Shown one piece after another: positions 8,734-16,601 of a stretch of DNA of 64,000 nucleotides (the stretch's first letter is position 1; every line of letters begins with the position of its first letter). The notes beneath the pieces are model-generated. The model was given only the letters and a program-made list of their open reading frames with translations, did no database searches and had not been told where the DNA came from. Made by a program: the position numbers and the translations under genes. Source of the DNA: Streptomyces pristinaespiralis (GTDB taxonomy: Bacteria; Actinomycetota; Actinomycetes; Streptomycetales; Streptomycetaceae); assembly GCF_001278075.1 (NCBI RefSeq), contig NZ_CP011340.1, positions 744,001-808,000 of the forward strand. The letters run 5' to 3'.

Positions 8734-9255
8734 CTACGGCACGCCCGTGGAGGAGCCGTCTCCTGGCTCGACGAGGAGGGGATAGCGGCGGAACCGGTCG
8801 TCGGCCTCGGCAGCCGGTCCCATCCGCCAACTGCGCAGCACTGCGGCGGACGGCGCGAACAGCGACTCCGGCACGGCCTCCGGCGGGAACCACTCCCACC
8901 GCACGATCTTGTCCGGCTCCCGCACCCGCGGCGCGCCGGCCGGCCGCGTGACGAGCGCGGCGGCCGTCACTCGCGTGAGTCCTCGCTCCCCGTCCACCAG
9001 CACCGCCCCGATCCGTACGGCCGCAGGCTCCACCCGCAGACCCGTCTCCTCCGCCAACTCCCGTGCCGCGGCCTGCTCGAACCCCTCGCCGGGGTCGACC
9101 TTGCCGCCGGGCAGCTCCCATCGTCCGTCGTGAGCGAGTCCGAGCAGTACCCGCCGTCCGCCCTCGTCCAGGACGACGACACCGACCCCGGTCAGGCTGC
9201 TGGGGGTGGGGAACGCCCGCTCAGGACGTTCGGCGGCCCGGTTGTCGTCGTCCAC
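8734..9255 (-). CDS. Nudix hydrolase
   Basis: A 173-residue Nudix-family pyrophosphohydrolase acting on a nucleoside diphosphate linked to some moiety X. The Nudix box GX5EX7REUXEEXGU is complete at residues about 51-73 (GKVDPGE, then REL, then EETGL), supplying the Mg2+-binding glutamates. The preceding strand GRWELPGG is also canonical. The GTG at 9255 is chosen over the long upstream extension because AGGAG lies 5 bases before it and the fold begins about 20 residues later. The domain fills the protein and specificity cannot be read from sequence. The gene appears monocistronic. Confidence 0.9.
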   Translation of the reverse strand: MDDDNRAAERPERAFPTPSSLTGVGVVVLDEGGRRVLLGLAHDGRWELPGGKVDPGEGFEQAAARELAEETGLRVEPAAVRIGAVLVDGERGLTRVTAAALVTRPAGAPRVREPDKIVRWEWFPPEAVPESLFAPSAAVLRSWRMGPAAEADDRFRRYPLLVEPGDGSSTGVP

Positions 9256-9443
9256 GGGGACTCCTGGTGTCGCGTCACCCGGGCGAGCGCGCCCGGCACC
9301 GTGCCGCACATCCTCGCACCCCGGTCGACAGGTGGCGGTGCGGCGGCGGAAGAGGCACGAGGACTGTGCAGCGACGCCTGATGCGCATGGCATCGGATGG
9401 TCTGGTTGTGACGCGTGTTCCTTGGGCATGGTTTTAGCAACAA

Positions 9444-9458
9444 CCTTGCACAACAAGG
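9444..9458. promoter_or_regulatory. Small inverted repeat upstream of M23 peptidase
   Basis: CCTTG-5-CAAGG lies in an AT-richer patch about 80 bp before the secreted peptidase start, flanked by TTGCA repeats. It could be an operator or part of a 5' leader stem. Weak evidence. Confidence 0.25.
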
Positions 9459-9533
9459 GAGTTGCAGCACGACGCACAGCGGTGCCCGCACGCGCACGCC
9501 CCAGAATCCCGATCGGTTCCAGGACGGAGACGC

Positions 9534-10091
9534 ATGGTGAAGAGAACGAGAACGGTGCTGCGCAAGGCGGCCGCGGTGGCGAGCGCGGTACTCGCCGTCC
9601 CGGCCGTCGCACTGGCGGCGGCGCCACCCGCCGCCGCGGTCGACTACTACTACGAACTGCCGTACCCGGCAGGCGAGTCGTACAGGGTGACCCAGGGTCC
9701 GGAAGGTACGTTCTCGCACACCGGCCCGTACAACGAGTACGCCTGGGACTTCGGACTCCCCGAGAACTACGAGGTGTCGGCGGCGCAGGCGGGCACCGTG
9801 CTGGTATCGGACTGGTCGCCGTACTGGCAGAACGGCATCGAGGTGATCATCCGACACTCGAACGGCCGCTGCACCCACTACGCCCACCTGAACCGCGCGA
9901 TCTACAACACCGGTGACTGGGTGCCTCAGGGCCGCATCATCGGCTGGTCCGGGAACACCGGCGCCTCCACGGCACCGCACCTGCACTTCCAGGTGATCGA
10001 CTGCAACACCCGCGTGGGCATCCCCGCCACGCTTCAGGGCTGGACGCCGAACACCGGCTCCTGGCCGGTCAGCGTGAACACCCGCGCCTGA
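9534..10091 (+). CDS. Secreted M23-family (LytM-like) metallopeptidase
   Basis: A 185-residue exported zinc endopeptidase of the peptidoglycan-hydrolase type. It has a Sec signal peptide: VKRTRTVLRK, a hydrophobic alanine-rich core and AAAV near residue 37. The mature part is essentially one M23 domain: SHTGPYNEYAWDFGLP provides the first His/Asp zinc ligands, HSNGRCTHYAHLN the next, and APHLHFQV is the diagnostic HxH. Single-domain members remodel cell-wall cross-links outside the cell. The ATG at 9534 is preceded by a GGACGGAG ribosome site and is the start giving a normal signal peptide. A strong terminator follows 51 bp after the stop, so the gene is probably monocistronic. Confidence 0.9.
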   Translation: MVKRTRTVLRKAAAVASAVLAVPAVALAAAPPAAAVDYYYELPYPAGESYRVTQGPEGTFSHTGPYNEYAWDFGLPENYEVSAAQAGTVLVSDWSPYWQNGIEVIIRHSNGRCTHYAHLNRAIYNTGDWVPQGRIIGWSGNTGASTAPHLHFQVIDCNTRVGIPATLQGWTPNTGSWPVSVNTRA

Positions 10092-10142
10092 GGACTCCCC
10101 TCCCGCAGTGACTCTCACGGCTCCTCCGGCATCGCCGGACGG

Positions 10143-10190
10143 CACGGCCGGACCCGCCGCGGCCACAGCTCCACGGCGGGTCCGGCCGTG
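10143..10190. terminator. Perfect 17-bp hairpin terminator
   Basis: CACGGCCGGACCCGCCG (10143-10159) pairs perfectly with CGGCGGGTCCGGCCGTG (10174-10190) around a 14-nt loop, 51 bp after the M23 peptidase stop. There is no T-tract. Confidence 0.8.
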
Positions 10191-10231
10191 TGCACGACGT
10201 CCCGCGCGCGTCTGAACGGGGTTGCCCTGAA

Positions 10232-10828
10232 ATGGACATCGCGACGACGTGGACACCACGCTCGGGTGATAATCCCGCCGTGGACAACGACCATGTGGTG
10301 CCCCTGCCGGGCAGCACGCACCGGCCCGGCGCCCTGCCGGAGGCACACTTGCCGCCGCCCTGGCCCCAGTGGCAGGACGAGTACCCCGTCACGGCGCCCG
10401 GCGGGCACCCGTACGTGCTCGCCGCGCTGCGGACGACCGTCCTGGGCAACCGGCACCGGCAGCAGCAACGCCTGGTCGAGAACGACGATCTGCGGGCCAG
10501 GCTCGGGCCCCTGTTCAGCACCGTGCCGGTCAGCCACTCGCTGCTCCAGGAACCGCACGGCGGCCAGCACTGCCGCTTCAGTTCCGACGGCCCCCGGCTC
10601 TGGCAGGACGACGACCCCGACCGCTGGCCGAACACCCTCTACCGGCAGTTCGAGCAACAGGACGGCCCACGGCGGGGGCTCGGCGAAGTGACGGTGACCC
10701 TGCGCCTCCTGTCGAGGCACGGTCTCACCCTGGAGGTCTCCCGCACCGTCAGCGAGTGCAACGTACGGGCGGACGCGCGGATCCTGCTGGCCCAGCTCCC
10801 CCGCCAGCTCACCGACGCCCGGCCCTGA
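10232..10828 (+). CDS. Hypothetical protein, 198 aa
   Basis: Unrecognised protein. From the ATG at 10232 it has a charged, unstructured-looking N-terminus, a Pro/Trp segment (PPPWPQWQDEYPVTAPGG), and an Arg/Gln helix (LGNRHRQQQRLVENDDLRARLG). A C-terminal alpha/beta-looking part follows (VTVTLRLLSRHGLTLEVSR; ADARILLAQLPRQL). No signal peptide or membrane segment is seen. An in-frame GTG at 10280 is an alternative start; neither has a convincing ribosome site. The 3' end is unusual: the last two codons and stop form the first unit of a 42-bp tandem array. Confidence 0.6.
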   Translation: MDIATTWTPRSGDNPAVDNDHVVPLPGSTHRPGALPEAHLPPPWPQWQDEYPVTAPGGHPYVLAALRTTVLGNRHRQQQRLVENDDLRARLGPLFSTVPVSHSLLQEPHGGQHCRFSSDGPRLWQDDDPDRWPNTLYRQFEQQDGPRRGLGEVTVTLRLLSRHGLTLEVSRTVSECNVRADARILLAQLPRQLTDARP

Positions 10829-10985
10829 CCGCCCCGGACGCCGTAGTCGGTCCCGAGTGGCCGGCCCTGACCGCCGCGGACGCCGTAGTCGGTTCCGAGT
10901 GACCGGCCCTGACCGCCCCGGACACCACGACCGGTCCCGCCTCGCCGGCCCACGACGCCGACTCCCGGCCTGACCGCCGCGGACT
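10819..10985 (+). repeat. 42-bp tandem repeats running over a stop codon
   Basis: Three head-to-tail units of 42 bp (10819-10860, 10861-10902, 10903-10944) share CCGGCCCTGACCGCC at the start and, in the first two, GACGCCGTAGTCGGT in the middle. A fourth partial copy begins near 10965. The first unit overlaps the end of the hypothetical gene, so each unit repeats its terminal codons and TGA. Being 42 bp (14 codons) the array would stay in frame. The rest of this gap (10986-11231) holds only degenerate GC-rich sequence with no gene. Confidence 0.8.
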
Positions 10986-11231
10986 CCAGGATCGGTCGTC
11001 GAATCCCCGGCCCTCGACGCCGGCATCCGGCCCGACCCGCCGGTCCGGGACGCCGGGACGGCCCGACCCGCCGGCGCGGATGTCGCGATCCGCCCTCGCC
11101 GGGCGCACTCGACCCGACGGTCCGGGCCGGCCGGCCCGTGCACACTCCATAGGCGCCGGCCGCGGCAGCGCATGCAGCGGCGCTGCCCACGTCGGCGCAA
11201 CGGCTCCCAGATTGCCGCGAACGCGGCACTG

Positions 11232-12089
11232 TCACTCGTGCGCGACCACCGCGACCGGCGCCCCGCAGTGGTGCATCGCGGCGTGCGCGACGTGGCCGAT
11301 GTGCGGGACCAGGGGCGCGCGGCGGATGTGCCGGCCGACCACCACCAGGCCCGCGTCGGCGGCCTCGTCGATGAGCGCTCGCGCACCGGCGCCCATCACG
11401 GGCCGTTCCACCACCGCCACCGACGGGTGCTCCTGCCGCCAGGGCAGCAGTGCCTCGCCGAGGGCCTTCGCCGCCTCGCGGCCGGCCTCTGCCCGGGCCT
11501 CGCCGGAGTGGGCGAACACCAGAGGCACCTTCCAGCCGTGCACGGCACGCAGAACGCATCGACGCCGGGCCGCCTCCTCGAACGCGAAGGCGAGGACCGG
11601 GCCGGTGGGCCGGTGGAGGTCCACCCCGACGACGACCTCCGTGTCCGGGCCGTGCCCGTGCTCGCTGCCGTCGGCCCGTACGACGACGACCGGTGTCGTC
11701 GTGGCGGCGACGGTCGCCAGACCCACCGAGCCCATGAGAGCGCCCATCACGGTCCCCAGGCCCCGTGAGCCGAGTACCAGCAGTTCAGCGTCGGCGGCCT
11801 CGACGGCCAGCGCGCCGGCGGGACGCCCCGACATGCGGCGTCCGGAGATCCGGAGCCCGGGGTGGGCGCGCCGCACCTCGTCCACCGCGTCCGCCAGCAG
11901 CCCGTCCGCCCAGTCGCGGTGGTCGTCACGGGTCACCGTCGGCATGGCCACGGCCGCCGGCAGCGGCCACTCCTCCACGTGGACCAGAAGCAGGTCCGCG
12001 CCGCGAAGCACGGCCTCCCGGGCCGCCCAGTGCGCCGCCGCGAGACTCTCGGGCGAGTTGTCCAGACCGACGGTCACGTGCCCGGTCAT
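11232..12089 (-). CDS. Universal stress protein, tandem UspA domains
   Basis: A 285-residue cytoplasmic stress protein with two UspA-like Rossmann domains (about 1-140 and 145-285). Domain 1 begins VTVGLDNSPESLAAAHWAAREA and ends with the ATP-binding signature GSRGLGTVMGALMGSVG (G-2x-G-9x-G-S). Domain 2 begins VVVGVDLHRPTGPVLAFAFEEA but its corresponding loop (VGRHIRRAPLVPHIGHVA) is degenerate, so probably only one domain binds nucleotide well. Tandem Usp proteins in actinomycetes are linked to hypoxia and stationary-phase survival. GGAGG sits 7 bases before the ATG. Divergent from the S66 peptidase gene. Confidence 0.92.
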   Translation of the reverse strand: MTGHVTVGLDNSPESLAAAHWAAREAVLRGADLLLVHVEEWPLPAAVAMPTVTRDDHRDWADGLLADAVDEVRRAHPGLRISGRRMSGRPAGALAVEAADAELLVLGSRGLGTVMGALMGSVGLATVAATTTPVVVVRADGSEHGHGPDTEVVVGVDLHRPTGPVLAFAFEEAARRRCVLRAVHGWKVPLVFAHSGEARAEAGREAAKALGEALLPWRQEHPSVAVVERPVMGAGARALIDEAADAGLVVVGRHIRRAPLVPHIGHVAHAAMHHCGAPVAVVAHE

Positions 12090-12397
12090 GGTGCTTCCTC
12101 CTTCGGATCGCTGCCTGCGGCCACCTTCCAGCCTCCCGCTCCGGCGCGCTCGACGGCGCCGGACGGTGACCCCACCACCATGGGCCCGGTCACCGTCGAT
12201 CCGGTGCCCGACGCGCCACCGGTCGTGCCGCTCCCGTCGGCGTGCCGTTCCACGAAGGGGTGCCCGTCCCTGCCGGGTTCCCGTCCCCGGGCGTTTCCGT
12301 CCCCCGGCGTTTCCGTCACCGGCGCCGACGCCGATCGCGCGGGGCGCCTCGAGGAAATCGGTTCGGCTCCGGGTCCGCCCGGTCCTACGATCGCTGG
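12090..12397. other. Divergent intergenic region (Usp / S66 peptidase)
   Basis: No gene is seen in this 308-bp gap. It contains a short direct repeat: GGCGTTTCCGTC at 12290-12301 and 12306-12317 (16-bp period), within a run of related CCCGTCCC motifs. Presumably it holds both promoters, but I cannot place them confidently. Confidence 0.4.
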
Positions 12398-13441
12398 ATG
12401 ACGGCTCCCCTTCACCCCGCCAAGCCCCGCCCCGGAGATCCGATCGCGGTGTTGTCCCCTTCCTCCGGTCTGCCCGGACTCTTCCCGCTGCCCTACGAGT
12501 TGGGACTGCGCAGGCTCCAGGACGACTTCGGGCTGAAGCCGGTGGAGTACCCGACGACCCGGAAGATGGGCGCGACGCCCGAGGAGAGGGCCGCCGACAT
12601 CCACGCGGCCTTCGCGGACCCCGACATCAAGGCGGTCATCGCGAGCATCGGAGGCGACGACCAGATCACCGTCCTCCCCCACCTCGACGAAGATCTCCTC
12701 CGCGCCAACCCGAAGCCCTTCTTCGGCTACAGCGACAACACCAACCTGCTGCTGTTCCTGCGGAACCTGGGCATCGTCGGTTACCACGGCGGTTCGGTGA
12801 TGGCCGAGCTGGGACGGCCCGGCGCGATGCACCCGCTGACGGCGGACTCGCTCCGGGCGGCGCTGTTCACGTCGGGCGAGTACGAACTCGCTGCCGCGAG
12901 CGCGTACAGCGAAGTCGACCGGCCCTGGGACGACCCGCGCACCTTCGCCACCGAACCCGAGACGGAGCCGTCCGAAGGCTGGTTCTGGCACAACGGCGAC
13001 CAGGTGGTCGAAGGAGCCGGATGGGGCGGCAATCTGGAGATCCTGGGCTGGCTGCTGATGGCCGACCGCGTGGTGCGGCCGGTCGACTCCTACGCCGGCA
13101 ACGTGCTCTTCCTCGAGACCTCGGAGGAGATGCCGCGCGCCCAGGACGTCTTCTGGATCCTGCGGAGCATGGGCGAGCGAGGACTGCTGCGGCAGTTCCC
13201 CGCGCTGCTGATGGGCAGGGCGAAGAGCTGGTACTTCGAGAGCCCGCTCGAACCGGAGGCCAGGGCCCGCTACCGCCGGCAGCAGCGCGAGGTCGTCCTA
13301 CGGGCCCTCGACCGGTACGCCCCCGACACCATGGCGGTGTTCGACGTCGATCTCGGCCACACCGACCCGCAACTCGTCGTCCCCGTCGGAGGACGGATCC
13401 GGGTGGACGGCCCGGCGCGCCGCATCCACGTCACCTACTGA
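12398..13441 (+). CDS. S66-family peptidase (LD-carboxypeptidase/MccF-like)
   Basis: A 347-residue serine peptidase of family S66, cytoplasmic. Relatives either trim tetrapeptides from recycled murein (LdcA) or cleave microcin C-type toxic aminoacyl-nucleotides (MccF). Visible features: GDPIAVLSPSSG at the N-terminus, IASIGGDDQITVLPHLD, the nucleophile elbow FFGYSDNTNLLLF (Ser), VGYHGGSVMAELG, GAGWGGNLEILGWLL and the C-terminal catalytic-His region DVDLGHTDPQLVVPVGG. The long insertion around FATEPETEPSEGWFWHNG resembles MccF-like members more than short LdcA. The ATG at 12398 starts right at the conserved fold. No signal peptide is seen. No biosynthetic genes for a peptide-nucleotide lie nearby. 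Confidence 0.85.
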   Translation: MTAPLHPAKPRPGDPIAVLSPSSGLPGLFPLPYELGLRRLQDDFGLKPVEYPTTRKMGATPEERAADIHAAFADPDIKAVIASIGGDDQITVLPHLDEDLLRANPKPFFGYSDNTNLLLFLRNLGIVGYHGGSVMAELGRPGAMHPLTADSLRAALFTSGEYELAAASAYSEVDRPWDDPRTFATEPETEPSEGWFWHNGDQVVEGAGWGGNLEILGWLLMADRVVRPVDSYAGNVLFLETSEEMPRAQDVFWILRSMGERGLLRQFPALLMGRAKSWYFESPLEPEARARYRRQQREVVLRALDRYAPDTMAVFDVDLGHTDPQLVVPVGGRIRVDGPARRIHVTY

Positions 13442-13502
13442 GCCGTCGCCCCGCCCTTCGACGAGGGCCGTCACGGCGTGAGCGCCGCGGCCTGGCGGTC
13501 GG

Positions 13503-13536
13503 CGCGCGGCGCCGGCGAGGTCGCCGGCGCCGCGCG
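13503..13536. terminator. Bidirectional 16-bp hairpin terminator
   Basis: CGCGCGGCGCCGGCGA (13503-13518) and TCGCCGGCGCCGCGCG (13521-13536) pair perfectly over a GG loop. It lies between the convergent S66 peptidase (stop at 13441) and RNase HI gene (stop at 13566), so it can serve both. Confidence 0.75.
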
Positions 13537-13565
13537 GCGCGGGGTGGGCACGGGTCGGCGGAGGT

Positions 13566-14255
13566 TCAGCCACCGTCCGTGGCGCAGGCCGGGTGGCCCC
13601 AGCCGTCGGTGTTCTTCGCGATCGTCTCGCCCTTGGCGTAGGGGCGACCACAGCGGCACCGGCCGGGGAACTTCGCCGCGACCGAACCTCGGGAGGTGCC
13701 CGAAGCCTGGGAGCGCCGGTCCGCGGGCCGCCGGCCGCGCCCCGCCGTCGCGGGCCGTGACACGGGCTCGGGCGGCGGCAGGACGGAGCCCGCGGCCGAG
13801 CCGGCGGGCTCCTGCGAGCGCGCGGTGTGGCTGGCGGCGGCGTCGGCGGCCGCGTTCAGCACGTCTCCGTCGACCTGATGTGCCGGGGTGTACACGAAGG
13901 TGACGTCCCGGCCGGTCAGCAGTGTGTCTATGGCGACCACCAGGTCCCGGTTGGCCACCGGTGTGCCGGCGGCCGTCTTCCAGCCCTTGCGGCGCCAGCC
14001 CGGCAGCCAGGTCGTGACCGCCTTCATCGCGTACTGCGAGTCCATGCGCACCTCGAGCGGAACGACCGGGTCGGTCGCCTGGAGCAGTTCGCGCAGCGCG
14101 GTCAGCTCTGCCACGTTGTTCGTCGCCCTGCCCAGCGGGCCCGCCTCCCAGGTCGCCACCTGCCCGTCCGTACCGGCTACGACCCATGCCCAGGCCGCCG
14201 GCCCGGGATTACCCTTCGACGCCCCGTCACACGCGGCGATGATCCGTTCCACCAT
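13566..14255 (-). CDS. Ribonuclease HI with C-terminal Cys-containing extension
   Basis: Cytoplasmic endonuclease cutting the RNA strand of RNA-DNA hybrids. The RNase HI fold occupies residues 1-145 with all catalytic acids: Asp10 (CDGASKGNPG), Glu50 (NNVAELTAL), Asp72 (RMDSQYAM) and Asp138 (NAAADAAA), plus the loop His near 126 (PAHQVDGD). A Ser/Pro/Arg-rich linker (about 146-195) leads to a tail with CRCG (Cys200, Cys202), His221 and Cys224 (WGHPACA), which looks like a small zinc site. Bacterial RNase HI is usually about 155 residues; this has 229. The ATG at 14255 is chosen because it begins the conserved fold. Confidence 0.9.
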   Translation of the reverse strand: MVERIIAACDGASKGNPGPAAWAWVVAGTDGQVATWEAGPLGRATNNVAELTALRELLQATDPVVPLEVRMDSQYAMKAVTTWLPGWRRKGWKTAAGTPVANRDLVVAIDTLLTGRDVTFVYTPAHQVDGDVLNAAADAAASHTARSQEPAGSAAGSVLPPPEPVSRPATAGRGRRPADRRSQASGTSRGSVAAKFPGRCRCGRPYAKGETIAKNTDGWGHPACATDGG

Positions 14256-14525
14256 GCACCTGATGCTGCCACGCCGCGCACACCGCACCCGCACGGCCCG
14301 GGCATCCAGGGGTGCGGCGGGTTGCTCCGCGGGGCCGGGCGGGCCGGGCACGACAGGCGGGCCGGGTGACGGCTCTGCGCGGACGGGGGGCTCGGCGAGG
14401 GCGGCGTCCAACGGCACGCCGCCCCCGGCCGGGCGGACGGACTCGGCTGCGACGCGGAAATGCTTTCACACCCTCCGCCGCACAATTGCCGTTTCTTCAC
14501 AGACCTGAACGGTCCGTGAATTCCC

Positions 14526-14888
14526 TCAGAGGCGTCGCAGCCGTGAGGCGATACCGTGGCCGATCAGCAGGTAGATCACCGCGGGAAGGCCGTAATTGAG
14601 GAGAACGCGGAGGCCTTCCGTGTCCATCGTGAAAATATCCTGTGACCACCATGCCAGCAGGTCCGCCGTACCGTGCACGAACTCGACGAAGATGTTGGAC
14701 CGGTTCGCCTCGAGCAGGTGGAGGAGGACCCACAGGCCGAGGAACACCGCGGCGACGTCGGCGACCGTGTGCGTGATCAGGGCCGCCCGGCGCGCGCCGG
14801 ACCCGTCTCCGCCGTGCGCGGAACGGTGACCTGTGCCCTGGTAGGGGTCGTACTGCCGCTGGTCCGGCAGGGGTTCGGTATTGCTCAC
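14526..14888 (-). CDS. Small membrane protein, 120 aa
   Basis: Unrecognised membrane protein. After about 45 polar residues (DQRQYDPYQGTGHRSAHGG) come two hydrophobic helices: VADVAAVFLGLWVLLHLLEA (about 58-78) and LLNYGLPAVIYLLIGHGIA (about 97-116). Between them lies VEFVHGTADLLAWWSQDIF. This layout matches a family of conserved two-helix Streptomyces proteins of unknown function. The GTG at 14888 is used because it follows a GGGA site at proper spacing; the frame is open for 20 more codons upstream. The neighbouring RNase HI gene lies 270 bp away on the same strand. Confidence 0.68.
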   Translation of the reverse strand: MSNTEPLPDQRQYDPYQGTGHRSAHGGDGSGARRAALITHTVADVAAVFLGLWVLLHLLEANRSNIFVEFVHGTADLLAWWSQDIFTMDTEGLRVLLNYGLPAVIYLLIGHGIASRLRRL

Positions 14889-15261
14889 TGGATTCCCAAT
14901 CTGGCGCGTGGACCGCCTCGTCGGCACGGAAACGCGGTCAGCGCGCACAGGGAAATACCACTGAGGGAAATCCCGGCCTCGACCGCATGAGGATCGCTCT
15001 TTTTGCGCCCCTGCCGGGAACTGCGCCGCGCACAGAGGAAGCGTTACACGGAGATGGAATCCGGTCCGTTTTCACCGGCTACGCCAATTCCTGCCGCACG
15101 GGTACCGATCGGCCCGGATCGTCGCCCTCGCAACAGGGCGGCGGAAGGCTCCCCGGCCGCCGGCTCCCCCGGCGAGCCGCATGGCGCGACGAGCCGCATG
15201 GCGCGGTGAACCGCTCCGCCATCACCTCCGGCACGGCGCACCCCCCGGCGACCAGACGCTA
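14889..15261. other. Intergenic, no gene seen
   Basis: I see no conserved ORF in this 373-bp gap between the small membrane protein (minus) and the Zur box. It contains GCCGCATGGCGC repeated once near 15177-15203. It probably includes the promoter of the minus-strand membrane-protein gene. Confidence 0.4.
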
Positions 15262-15280
15262 ACGGTAATCATTTTCATGT
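15262..15280 (+). promoter_or_regulatory. Zur box upstream of rpmF paralogue
   Basis: GGTAATCATTTTCAT (15264-15278) matches, on the opposite strand, the actinomycete Zur consensus TGAAAATGATTTTCA, with a near-perfect right half and a weaker left half. It sits 37 bp before the L32 start in an AT-rich island, next to TAGCCT (15280-15285), a plausible -10. Zn-bound Zur would block RNA polymerase here. Confidence 0.8.
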
Positions 15281-15316
15281 AGCCTGGGGCCGTTCCTTCA
15301 CCGACCTGGAGTTCTC

Positions 15317-15487
15317 ATGGCTGTCCCGAAGCGGAAGATGTCCCGCAGCAACACCCGCCACCGCCGCGCGCAGTGGAAGGCGACCACGCCCCAACTGGTG
15401 CCGATCACGGTGGACGGCGCGTCGTATCTCGTACCTCAGCGGCTGGCCAAGGCGTACGAGCGTGGCCTGCTGCGGCCCGAGGGCTGA
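15317..15487 (+). CDS. rpmF: 50S ribosomal protein L32, cysteine-free (zinc-independent) paralogue
   Basis: A 56-residue ribosomal protein: begins [20 protein letters not shown], the invariant L32 N-terminus, followed by [19 protein letters not shown] and ending RGLLRPEG. Standard L32 carries four zinc-binding cysteines; this protein has none, so it is the zinc-free version made under zinc starvation to replace the zinc-containing form and spare zinc. The Zur box 37 bp upstream fits that role directly. Start: ATG at 15317 with GGAG 7 bases upstream. No other Zur-type ribosomal paralogue lies beside it. The standard copy must be elsewhere in the genome. Confidence 0.93.
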   Translation: MAVPKRKMSRSNTRHRRAQWKATTPQLVPITVDGASYLVPQRLAKAYERGLLRPEG

Positions 15488-15607
15488 CGCGGCGGTGGAC
15501 GGCGCTCCCGAACGAGAGCACCGCTCCCCCGCGCCGGCAGGCGCATAGGGACCCGGGCCGGGCGGTGGTCGCAGCCACGGCGCCGCCCGGCCCGCCACCG
15601 CCCCCGC

Positions 15608-15643
15608 GCGGACAGACACCAGCGGACAGACACCAGCGGACAG
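15608..15643. repeat. 14-bp tandem repeat
   Basis: GCGGACAGACACCA is repeated 2.6 times (15608-15621, 15622-15635, 15636-15643) in the gap between rpmF and the stop of the kinase-phosphatase gene. No function assigned. Confidence 0.6.
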
Positions 15644-15684
15644 CCCGAGCGGTGCGGCGGCAGCGACGGCAGTCCGGTCCGGCC

Positions 15685-16599
15685 CTAGAAGTTGCCGTAG
15701 TTGACCTGCCATGTGGGCAGGCCCATGCGGCGCCAGACGGCGACGACCCGGTCGCGGTCGTCGAGGGAGACGCGTACGGCGAAGCGGTGGCGGACATGGC
15801 GGTCGAAGAGCTCCGCCTTCACGACGTCGTCACGCCGGCCGTCGTCGGCCGCGCGCATCCACAGTTCGTCGTAAGGAACTTCGTGGCGGCGTAGCCACGC
15901 CTCCGTCCGCTCCCGGTGTTCCTCACCGCGCCCGGAGAGCAGGACGATCACATCCCCGTCCGCCCGCCGGAACGACCACAGCGCGCTCCGCACCGACACG
16001 TTGAGCAGATCCTCCCCGCAGCGGGTGAAGTCGTAGGGGCTGCGGTCGCCCCTGATGGCGAGTGTGCCGTCGATGTCGCACATCACCGCCGCAGGCAGCG
16101 CCGGGTCGGCGACGTACGGTTCGACCGGGGGCTCGTCGTTCAGCCAGTCCTCGGTGAGCCGCCAGCCGCTCCTCCTGGCCTTGGCGTGCTTGTCCGCGAG
16201 AATCCGGATGATCTCCTCGCCGACCTGCCGCTCCCGTTCGGCGTCCCGCCGTACGCACTCGTCGACCGGTACGCCGGTGAAGTCGTGCACCTTGAACTCG
16301 GCCTGGCCGGCCACCGCCGACTTCAGCCGCTTGGGGATGTGCGGAGTCAGGTGCGTGTTGTCCACGACGACGTCGAACCCGTCCTCGACGGCCGCCCGCA
16401 CCGCGGCGTCCTGGATCGCCAGCACGGTCTGCTCGTGCGCGTGCGAACGGCCCTGCGCGGCCGCCGGGATGTCGAGCATGACCCGCAGGTCGTCCAGGTT
16501 CACCCGCCGGATCCGGCCCGCCGACTCCGCCTGAAGCGTGCGGGCCGCGGTGGTCTTCCCCGAGGCGGGCAGCCCCGTCATCACGTGTACCACGGGCAC
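15685..16599 (-). CDS. Polynucleotide 5'-kinase/3'-phosphatase, T4 Pnkp-like (RNA end healing)
   Basis: A 304-residue two-domain enzyme that should convert 5'-OH and 3'-(cyclic)phosphate RNA ends to ligatable 5'-phosphate/3'-OH. Kinase domain (about 1-150): P-loop GLPASGKTT at 9-17, LDD at 35-37, VVVDNTH near 78-83. Phosphatase domain (about 170-304): the HAD motif DIDGT (Asp175, Asp177), LLSGR at 220-224, MRAADDGRRDDVVK near 248-261 and SLDDRDRV at 279-285. Kinase-then-phosphatase order is that of phage T4 Pnkp. The GTG at 16599 has AGGAG 8 bases upstream, lying inside the end of the RNA ligase gene whose stop is 2 bases before it, so translation is coupled. The partner ligase makes a role in RNA repair very likely. 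Confidence 0.88.
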   Translation of the reverse strand: MPVVHVMTGLPASGKTTAARTLQAESAGRIRRVNLDDLRVMLDIPAAAQGRSHAHEQTVLAIQDAAVRAAVEDGFDVVVDNTHLTPHIPKRLKSAVAGQAEFKVHDFTGVPVDECVRRDAERERQVGEEIIRILADKHAKARRSGWRLTEDWLNDEPPVEPYVADPALPAAVMCDIDGTLAIRGDRSPYDFTRCGEDLLNVSVRSALWSFRRADGDVIVLLSGRGEEHRERTEAWLRRHEVPYDELWMRAADDGRRDDVVKAELFDRHVRHRFAVRVSLDDRDRVVAVWRRMGLPTWQVNYGNF

Positions 16600-16601
16600 G
16601 G

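Noticed and set aside
9256..9533. c-di-AMP (ydaO) riboswitch upstream of the M23 peptidase
   Set aside because: Such leaders precede some Streptomyces wall hydrolases, but I could not find the conserved stems here.
10819..10985. CRISPR array
   Set aside because: Units are contiguous 42-bp tandem repeats with no unique spacers and no cas genes nearby.
11080..13641. 853-residue plus-strand frame across the Usp and S66 genes
   Set aside because: Low-complexity Ser/Arg/Pro translation, overlapping two well-supported genes.
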